Below, one piece after another: positions 6,555-11,420 of a stretch of DNA of 11,420 bases. The stretch comes from PVC group bacterium (lineage in GTDB: Bacteria > Verrucomicrobiota > Kiritimatiellia > UBA8416 > PXDI01), in contig PXDI01000247.1 of the NCBI GenBank assembly GCA_003565095.1, positions 1-11,420 of the forward strand. Reading direction: 5' to 3'. Every line of letters starts with the position of its first letter. Within the stretch, counting starts at the first letter, position 1. A program made the translations under genes and the position numbers. The notes below the pieces were generated by a model. The model was given only the letters and a program-made list of their open reading frames with translations, had not been told where the DNA came from and made no database searches.

Positions 6555-7553
6555 TCACTCCAGCCGCAGCAAAACCGGGGTTTCATGCACAACATCGCGG
6601 GAATCGCGAACCCTTACCAGCAAATGCGTTCCGTCTATTTCTTTAGCCAACGGCACACCGCTGACCTCGATACGCGCCTGACCACCGCGTAAAGCGGTCA
6701 CATTGTAACTGCCGTGTCCCTCCCCCGGAAACACCAGTTCTTCAACGATCACCGGCTGACGGTCGGCTGAACGCACAAACATATAAAAGCCGGCGGTGTT
6801 GTCCGGTCCGCGCGGGCGCAATTGGACAGTTTCCGGAACAACCAGGATATCACGCACAACATGCAGCCGCACCGGCAGCTCAATCTTATCATAATCAGGA
6901 TTGTCGGTACGGATGATGATATTCCCATGCTGCATGCCGCCGGTCTCCATTGCCGCACGCGTGGCGGTAATATCAATTCTGTAACCGCGCCCCGGATCAA
7001 TGTTGCGGTACTCAACAGTGACAAAAGGCACTGCGCCGGTTTCCACGGCAGTCACCCGGTACGGCTGGCGGGCCGGGTTGCCGCGCATCACCACCGTTTG
7101 CGCAGGACGCGCCCCTGAATCGCCCGCCACCAGCGCCACCGCCGCGGGATGCACCTCAATTTCACGTTGAATATCACACAAGATCACCAAGTCGCTAACC
7201 TGATTCACCGGATCATTGGAAACCAGTTGGACAACTTTACGCTGCCTGCCGCGCCAGCCCGCACTGCGGAAAAGCACCTCAACATCCATTGCTTCACCCG
7301 GCGCAAGCGTACGCTTCGGCAGCCGCGGAACAGTGCAGCCGCAACCCGCCTTGACATCACGAATCTCAAGCGGTGATTTACCGCTGTTGCTTACCTTGAA
7401 AACTATAGGAAAATCACCGTCCTTGCGGATGACACCCAAATCATGCACAGCATTTTCAACAACAATAGACGGGGCGCTAAAGAGCACCCCCGGCAGCATT
7501 AAGCTAACCAGTCCGCAAAATGCCATATAAAAAAACAACTTCATAACAATCAC
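6555..7553 (-). CDS. Exported DUF1573 (Ig-like) protein
   Basis: From a GTG at 7553 the protein has 332 residues; an ATG three codons later (7544) is an alternative, and neither has a strong ribosome binding site (a weak AGAG lies five bases before the GTG). Residues 1-27 form a signal peptide ending near LFSA. The first module, about 30-125, matches DUF1573: VHDLGVI, FKVSNSGKSPLEIRDVKAGCGCTVP, then LAPGEAMDVEVLF and LVSNDP. The family's paired cysteines are C71 and C73. Two further beta-rich modules (about 130-230 and 235-332) look like Ig-type sandwiches, the second with IIIRTDNPDYDKIELPV. Function is not known; DUF1573 is common in Bacteroidetes and PVC bacteria. It lies 11 bases after nadK and seven bases before the thioredoxin-CcdA gene, so its exposed CxC may be a substrate or partner of that thiol pathway (inference). 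Confidence 0.83.
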   Translation of the reverse strand: MIVMKLFFYMAFCGLVSLMLPGVLFSAPSIVVENAVHDLGVIRKDGDFPIVFKVSNSGKSPLEIRDVKAGCGCTVPRLPKRTLAPGEAMDVEVLFRSAGWRGRQRKVVQLVSNDPVNQVSDLVILCDIQREIEVHPAAVALVAGDSGARPAQTVVMRGNPARQPYRVTAVETGAVPFVTVEYRNIDPGRGYRIDITATRAAMETGGMQHGNIIIRTDNPDYDKIELPVRLHVVRDILVVPETVQLRPRGPDNTAGFYMFVRSADRQPVIVEELVFPGEGHGSYNVTALRGGQARIEVSGVPLAKEIDGTHLLVRVRDSRDVVHETPVLLRLE

Positions 7554-7564
7554 TGATTCTCTGT

Positions 7565-8419
7565 TTATTCAGCCGCCGGCAACTGCCGGACACTCCAGCT
7601 TAATTTTCTGCGTAAAACCGAAAAATAATCGAATCCCGGCAGAATCACAAACTGCGCCGCTTTCGCACTGCGCGTAATTATGATGCTGTCACTGTCTTCC
7701 AGCACATGCTCCACCTGTCCGTCAACCGCCAGACGCACTCCACCGGCCGCGGTGCTGCCAACCTCAATCTGCGAGGAATCACACACCACCAGCGGACGCG
7801 ATGAAAGCGTGTGCGGACAAATCAGACTGACAACAAAAACCCCGGCATCGGGATGCAGGATCGGACCGCCGGCGGAAAGTGAATGTCCGGTACTGCCCGA
7901 AGGTGTTGAAACAATAATGCCGTCACAAACATAGGAAGCCACCCGGTCACCGTTTACAGCAACATCAAGCGTTACCACGCGCGGGGAAATACCGCGACTG
8001 ACCAGAATTTCGTTTAAGGCACGGAACCCGGCAATCTTCCTGCCCTCACGCATTACCGTCGCCTCCGCGATACAGCGCGGACGGATTGAAAAAGCCCCTT
8101 CCGCCAGCATCTTCAGCGCAGATTCTATTTCATTTTCGGCAATCGTCGTCAGAAATCCCAGACTGCCGATGTTGATGCCCATCACCGGAATGCTACGACC
8201 ATCCAGCAGGCGCACCGTCCGCAGCATCGTGCCGTCCCCGCCCAGCGCCATAACAACATCACACCCGTCAAGCGCAGCATCAGTATCCGCTGTCTTCAGC
8301 CCAGCATCACGCACAAACACCACCTGCAACCCGACAACGGCAGCGGCAGCTTCAATCCTGGCCACAACTTCATCAGCACGCGGTTTTCCGTTATTTACAA
8401 CTATCCCGATATTCTTCAT
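7565..8419 (-). CDS. nadK: NAD kinase
   Basis: This 284-residue enzyme phosphorylates NAD with ATP (or polyphosphate) to NADP in the cytoplasm. The sequence has the kinase GGDGT motif (residues 60-64, with catalytic D62), INIGSLGFL (82-90), the NE motif in ALNEILVSRG (134-143) and the long nucleotide-binding signature DGIIVSTPSGSTGHSLSAGG (166-185), plus GVRLAVDGQ near the C terminus. It has normal full length. The ATG at 8419 follows a GGGA element by six bases. The gene follows ricT after a 127-base repeat-bearing spacer and is followed by the DUF1573 gene after 11 bases. A consensus-like -35 TTGACA (8454-8449) lies upstream, but I could not pair it with a convincing -10, so whether it has its own promoter is open. 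Confidence 0.95.
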   Translation of the reverse strand: MKNIGIVVNNGKPRADEVVARIEAAAAVVGLQVVFVRDAGLKTADTDAALDGCDVVMALGGDGTMLRTVRLLDGRSIPVMGINIGSLGFLTTIAENEIESALKMLAEGAFSIRPRCIAEATVMREGRKIAGFRALNEILVSRGISPRVVTLDVAVNGDRVASYVCDGIIVSTPSGSTGHSLSAGGPILHPDAGVFVVSLICPHTLSSRPLVVCDSSQIEVGSTAAGGVRLAVDGQVEHVLEDSDSIIITRSAKAAQFVILPGFDYFSVLRRKLSWSVRQLPAAE

Positions 8420-8477
8420 AAAATTTCCCGCTTATCCCACCGCCGTTATGTCAAGAATTCTGCCCCGGTTTAGGTCA

Positions 8478-8507
8478 ACCATCAGGTATTAGGCATTAGT
8501 CATTAGG
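8478..8507. repeat. AT-richer heptamer tandem repeat (GGNATTA type)
   Basis: On the plus strand the units GGTATTA (8485-8491), GGCATTA (8492-8498) and GTCATTA (8499-8505) follow one another with a strict seven-base period, flanked by GG and by a decayed unit ACCATCA (8478-8484). Read on the minus strand the units are TAATGAC, TAATGCC and TAATACC. It resembles the short tandemly repeated heptamers (STRR) scattered between genes in some bacterial genomes. It lies in the nadK leader. Confidence 0.7.
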
Positions 8508-8522
8508 ATCTACTATATTTCG

Positions 8523-8561
8523 CCCAATCTCCCTAGCCCCTAACCCCTATTTCCCTCCCCC
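8523..8561 (-). repeat. G-rich heptamer repeat with G-quadruplex potential at the ricT 3' end
   Basis: On the minus strand TAGGGGT (8549-8543), TAGGGGC (8542-8536) and TAGGGAG (8535-8529) form three seven-base units, followed by a looser ATTGGGCG. With the upstream GGGGG and GGG inside the ricT end, six runs of at least three G lie within 39 bases, separated by 1 to 5 bases. This meets the usual G-quadruplex pattern on the strand that matches the mRNA. The first unit supplies the ricT TAG stop codon. Confidence 0.7.
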
Positions 8562-9368
8562 GTCTTTCAATTCGGCATCCTGTGTCACAATCCGCCCGTC
8601 TTCCAGTTTGACACTCACTTTATAACGCAGCATATCCAGCCCGGTTACCACTCCGCGGCCATCAGGGGTATCCATCCGCGAGCCGATTCGCGGCAGCAAA
8701 CGTGCCACATCTTTATAGTAATCATTCTCATATCGCAGACAGCATTTAAGCCGTCCGCAATTCCCGCTGATTGCATTAGGATTCAGTGACAATCCCTGCG
8801 TCTTGGCCATCTTCACATTCACCGACTCAAATTTAGATAACCATGAGCAGCAGCACAGATTGCGGCCGCATGGCCCGATGCCGCCGGTAATGCCCGCTGC
8901 ATCACGCACCCCGATCTGCCGGAAATCGCATTTACAATGCAGTTCTGCTCCGGTCTGCCGCGCCAGCTCACGCGGGTCGGTCTTGCCTTCAGCCATGAAT
9001 TCAACTCTCAGCAAACTCCGATTAAAGGTATAATGTCCGCGGATAATCTTAATTTCAAGCCCCAGTTCACCGGCTTTTTTCAATAGCGTTTCGATAGCCA
9101 TTTTAGAGCGCAGGGCATTTTCACGCGCTTTGGCGATATCCTGCAGCGTCGCACAACGCAACAAATTCGGCAGCTTGACCTCCCCGCGCGCCCCGCAACT
9201 TTCTTCCGACAGCATAACCACCCGCCCGAATTCCTGCTCACCGCAGTTATCCACCAGCACTTGATCGCCAATATGCACAGCCAGCTCCGCCGGCACCGCG
9301 CAGGTCAAATCCGCCCCCTCGTCAATTTGCACCCTTACAATTCTTCTGCCTGTCATTTCATCATTCAT
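8547..9368 (-). CDS. ricT: RicT/PSP1-family iron-sulfur regulatory protein (YaaT-like)
   Basis: This 273-residue protein matches the PSP1/RicT (Bacillus YaaT) family. Visible signatures are ALRSKMAIETL, IIRGHYTFNRSLLRVEF, the cysteine-rich GGIGPCGRNLCCCSWL (C167, C172-C174), VKMAKTQGLSLNPNAISG and NCGRLKCCLRYE (C204, C209, C210). In Bacillus, RicT with RicA and RicF forms a [4Fe-4S]-bearing complex that affects RNase Y-dependent mRNA processing; single homologs elsewhere are little understood. The cysteines here would suit cluster binding. The start ATG (9368) overlaps the holB stop as ATGA; an ATG four codons later is possible. The tmk-holB-ricT order is a widely conserved neighbourhood. The C-terminal tail DGGGK and the TAG stop are encoded by the G-rich repeat, so the end may have been altered by repeat expansion. 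Confidence 0.9.
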   Translation of the reverse strand: MNDEMTGRRIVRVQIDEGADLTCAVPAELAVHIGDQVLVDNCGEQEFGRVVMLSEESCGARGEVKLPNLLRCATLQDIAKARENALRSKMAIETLLKKAGELGLEIKIIRGHYTFNRSLLRVEFMAEGKTDPRELARQTGAELHCKCDFRQIGVRDAAGITGGIGPCGRNLCCCSWLSKFESVNVKMAKTQGLSLNPNAISGNCGRLKCCLRYENDYYKDVARLLPRIGSRMDTPDGRGVVTGLDMLRYKVSVKLEDGRIVTQDAELKDGGGK

Positions 9369-10324
9369 TTCATCTGAACCAATCCGTTTTGGAATACAAA
9401 GGCATCCGGCATGTTGCGGTCAAGCTGACGGTTGATATCTGTGATAATCTGCAGATTAGCCATCGCCGCCGCCCAGCCGCCCGCCGGACAGCTTCCGCCA
9501 AGAATATCGCCTGCTTCCCGGTAATAAATACCGGCAGACGCATCAAACCCTTTACACATTATCATCACGTCACGAAACCACAGCTCCAGCCCCTTCATCA
9601 ACATATGACGGGTTTCACGGTAAATCGAACTTATCCGGGCATCAAGCGTTTTGTCGTCAAGCTCCTCGCCGGCATCCTTGCTCTCCTTTGTAATCAGCTT
9701 TTCTATTTCCTGCTTTTTTTCAGCCAGAAACGCTGTCAAACGATCGGCCGCAAGCATCGCGGAAACAACATTCCCCGGACGGAACTCCCGCATGGCATCA
9801 ATAACCACCGACTGTATCTCGTCGCTGAGATCCGCGCCGGTGCTCTGATCAAGCATAACCGTCTGGCAGCGCGAACGGACTGTCGGCAGTAATGCGTCAG
9901 GATTGTCTGTAACCAGAAAAAAAACACACTGCCCCGGAGGCTCCTCAAGCGTTTTAAGAAATGCATTTGACGCCTGCATCGTGAGCCGGTCGGCCGCGAC
10001 AATAACCGCCGCCTTCCAGCCGCCGCTGTAGGCGGTCTGGTAAACTTCATTCTCAAGCTCGCGCATATCATTGATTGATATCTGGCGCGACTTCATCTGC
10101 GGTTCAATCCAGTGCAGATCCGGCACAGCATGCTCATTCACCCGGCGGCAATCGGCGCATTTCCCGCAGCCACGTGGAGACTGACGGCAGTACATCCACT
10201 GCAACAGCCGCTCCACGAGTTGAGCACCGCTGCCGCGCGGCGGCCCGACAATAAGATAGCCGTGCGCGTTGCGCCCCCCGGCAAACGCATTACTGATTAA
10301 TTCGTATGCTTTATCAACAGTCAT
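9365..10324 (-). CDS. holB: DNA polymerase III delta prime subunit (clamp loader)
   Basis: Delta prime is the stator of the replication clamp loader and works with DnaX and HolA to load the DnaN sliding clamp. The 319-residue protein has the AAA+ fold start AHGYLIVGPPRGSGAQ (20-35), a four-cysteine zinc module (C46, C53, C56, C59 in CGKCADC), SINDMRELENEVYQTAYSGGWKAAVI (83-108), the Walker B-like VAADRLTMQASNAFLKTLEEPP (109-130) and an SRC motif (151-153). The Walker A loop lacks the GK(T/S) found in ATP-binding subunits, which fits a delta prime that does not hydrolyse ATP and argues against DnaX. The N- and C-terminal halves are otherwise complete. The gene starts seven bases after tmk, has no clear ribosome binding site, and overlaps ricT by four bases, so translational coupling is likely. 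Confidence 0.9.
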   Translation of the reverse strand: MTVDKAYELISNAFAGGRNAHGYLIVGPPRGSGAQLVERLLQWMYCRQSPRGCGKCADCRRVNEHAVPDLHWIEPQMKSRQISINDMRELENEVYQTAYSGGWKAAVIVAADRLTMQASNAFLKTLEEPPGQCVFFLVTDNPDALLPTVRSRCQTVMLDQSTGADLSDEIQSVVIDAMREFRPGNVVSAMLAADRLTAFLAEKKQEIEKLITKESKDAGEELDDKTLDARISSIYRETRHMLMKGLELWFRDVMIMCKGFDASAGIYYREAGDILGGSCPAGGWAAAMANLQIITDINRQLDRNMPDAFVFQNGLVQMK

Positions 10325-10330
10325 AACCGG

Positions 10331-11011
10331 TCAATTCTGTTCCCTAAGCGCCGCCGCCAGTTTACGGATCTGTTCACCGAGACGGCTCTCAATTACGTTC
10401 CACACATCCTTTGCAACCACATCACGGTCACGGTCGGTATTGACCACAACACAACGCTGCGGTTCAGCAGCGGCTAGCTCAAGATACCCCTGCCGCACCT
10501 GTTCATGAAAAGAAAGCGCCTCCCGTTCAATACGGTCATATGACTGCTTGCCGTGCGGACTGCGTTCGGAAACCCGCTCCAGACCGCGCCCGGCGGCAAC
10601 ATCCATCATAATCGTCAAATCGGGAACCGCCTCACCTATTGCAAAATTATTGATGGACTGAACAAGCTTAATGCCGAACCCGCGCGCAATCCCCTGATAA
10701 ACGGTTGTTGAATCGGCAAAGCGATCACACAGCACCGATGTGCCGGACTGCAAGGCGGGAATAATTACATTTCTCACCAGTTGCGCACGGCTTGCCTCAA
10801 ACAGCAGCAGCTCGCATTCCGGAACAAGCTCATCCCCGCCCGCGTCATGCTGCAGAATTTTACGGATCAATTCTCCGGTCGGGGTTCCGCCCGGCTCGCG
10901 CGTACGCAATATGCGCAACCCCAATGCCTCGAGTTTCTCGCGCACCAGCTCAGCCTGCGTGGTCTTCCCGCTGCCCTCGGGTCCCTCAAATGTTATGAAT
11001 AAACCGCGCAT
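10331..11011 (-). CDS. tmk: Thymidylate kinase
   Basis: This 226-residue kinase converts dTMP to dTDP with ATP, an essential step in dTTP supply. The P-loop GPEGSGKTT covers residues 10-18, the TREPGGTPTGELIR element 37-50, the DR motif is in LCDRFADSTTVYQG (94-107, D96-R97), and a LID-like segment with RVSERSPHGKQSYDRIE lies near 146-162. The glycine- and serine-containing P-loop and the basic LID are visible, but I do not assign a TMPK subtype. The ATG (11011) immediately follows the cysS TAA stop, and an AAGG lies about nine bases upstream within cysS, so the two are translated from one message. It leads the conserved tmk-holB-ricT group. Confidence 0.95.
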   Translation of the reverse strand: MRGLFITFEGPEGSGKTTQAELVREKLEALGLRILRTREPGGTPTGELIRKILQHDAGGDELVPECELLLFEASRAQLVRNVIIPALQSGTSVLCDRFADSTTVYQGIARGFGIKLVQSINNFAIGEAVPDLTIMMDVAAGRGLERVSERSPHGKQSYDRIEREALSFHEQVRQGYLELAAAEPQRCVVVNTDRDRDVVAKDVWNVIESRLGEQIRKLAAALREQN

Positions 11012-11420
11012 TTAAACCCGCCTTTTCAATTCAGGGCCGGCTGGAGTGTCTTTAACCTCCCAGCCGGACGCCGCCAGCTCATCACGCAAACGGTCGGCTT
11101 CCCCCCAGTTCTTCGCCAGCCGCGCCGCCTGCCGCGCTTCAGCCAGTGCCGTAATGCCATCCGGCACCGCCGCGGTTTCTGGTTGCAGAAATCCCAGCAC
11201 CCTGTCAAATCCGGTCCATTGGGCAAGTAAAGCCGCCGCATCCCCCTCAAGCTGATCGGCATCCAGCCGCCGGTTACCTTCATGCACCATATCAAACAAG
11301 GCCGCCAGCGCATCGGAAATGTTGAGATCGTCATCCATGGCGCAGATAAAACGCTGCACATATTGATCCGCCCAGCCGGGTGTTCCCGTTTCCGCGCGCT
11401 CAACAGCCGCCGCCTTCTCA
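11012..11420 (-). CDS. cysS: Cysteinyl-tRNA synthetase, C-terminal part (5' end outside window)
   Basis: Only the last 135 codons are present; the catalytic domain with HIGH and KMSKS motifs lies beyond the right edge. The visible part has the helical region after the catalytic core, AMDDDLNISDALAALFDMV (the family's MDDDxNTxxALAxLF pattern), then a helical bundle and the C-terminal element EARQAARLAKNWGEADRLRDEL followed by GWEVKDTPAGPELKRR. The terminal AR.AR..K.W..AD.IRDEL pattern, ending with a short DTP-G tail, is characteristic of CysRS. It charges tRNA-Cys in the cytoplasm. The frame is intact to its TAA stop, which touches the tmk ATG, so it is probably the upstream gene of this operon. 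Confidence 0.93.
   Translation of the reverse strand, partial: EKAAAVERAETGTPGWADQYVQRFICAMDDDLNISDALAALFDMVHEGNRRLDADQLEGDAAALLAQWTGFDRVLGFLQPETAAVPDGITALAEARQAARLAKNWGEADRLRDELAASGWEVKDTPAGPELKRRV

Noticed and set aside
7576..7589. CCGGCA-AC-TGCCGG inverted repeat as a nadK terminator
   Set aside because: It lies inside the nadK coding end, has only a two-base loop, has no U-tract, and the next gene starts 11 bases after the stop.
1..11420. Defence, phage, CRISPR or insertion-sequence content
   Set aside because: All sizeable frames belong to housekeeping, cofactor or envelope families; no transposase, spacer array or terminal inverted repeats were seen.

Overview
The window looks like ordinary chromosomal core sequence from a moderately GC-rich Gram-negative-type bacterium. 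The envelope features are a lipoprotein signal and exported DUF1573 and thioredoxin/CcdA-type proteins. A homodimeric glycyl-tRNA synthetase, a RicT/PSP1 protein in a tmk-holB cluster and the DUF1573 pair would fit the PVC superphylum (Kiritimatiellota, Lentisphaerota or Verrucomicrobia). That placement is an inference from protein style, not a database result, and is only tentative.

Layout. On the minus strand at the left edge lie a lipoprotein with a heavy-metal-associated-like fold (1671 to 1309), the tyrosine recombinase XerD (1308 to 421) and a response regulator cut by the window edge (365 to 1). A divergent intergenic region of about 300 bases follows. On the plus strand glyS (1971-3401), larB (3430-4188) and larC (4185-5366) form a tight cluster. 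It converges on a long minus-strand block that reads, in transcription order, cysS (3' part only), tmk, holB, ricT/PSP1, nadK, a DUF1573 protein and an exported thioredoxin-CcdA fusion (11420 down to 5417). The cysS-tmk-holB-ricT genes abut or overlap; the nadK-DUF1573-CcdA genes are also contiguous. The two halves are separated by a 127-base spacer that carries two different heptamer repeats.

How the genes work together. The right block is housekeeping: cysteine charging, dTMP phosphorylation, clamp-loader delta prime, an iron-sulfur RicT-type regulator and NADP synthesis, followed by a periplasmic thiol-redox pair. The plus-strand cluster joins glycine charging with two of the three nickel-pincer-nucleotide biosynthesis proteins; larE and a LarA-type client are not in the window.

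Most notable non-genic signals: (1) promoter-like sequences whose -10 boxes lie only 6 to 8 bases from the start codons of the response regulator and glyS, with no usable ribosome binding site, suggesting leaderless mRNAs; (2) a compound heptamer repeat with a G-quadruplex-capable G-rich half that supplies the ricT stop codon and fills most of the ricT-nadK spacer. I found no RNA gene, CRISPR array, insertion sequence or clearly novel multi-gene system.
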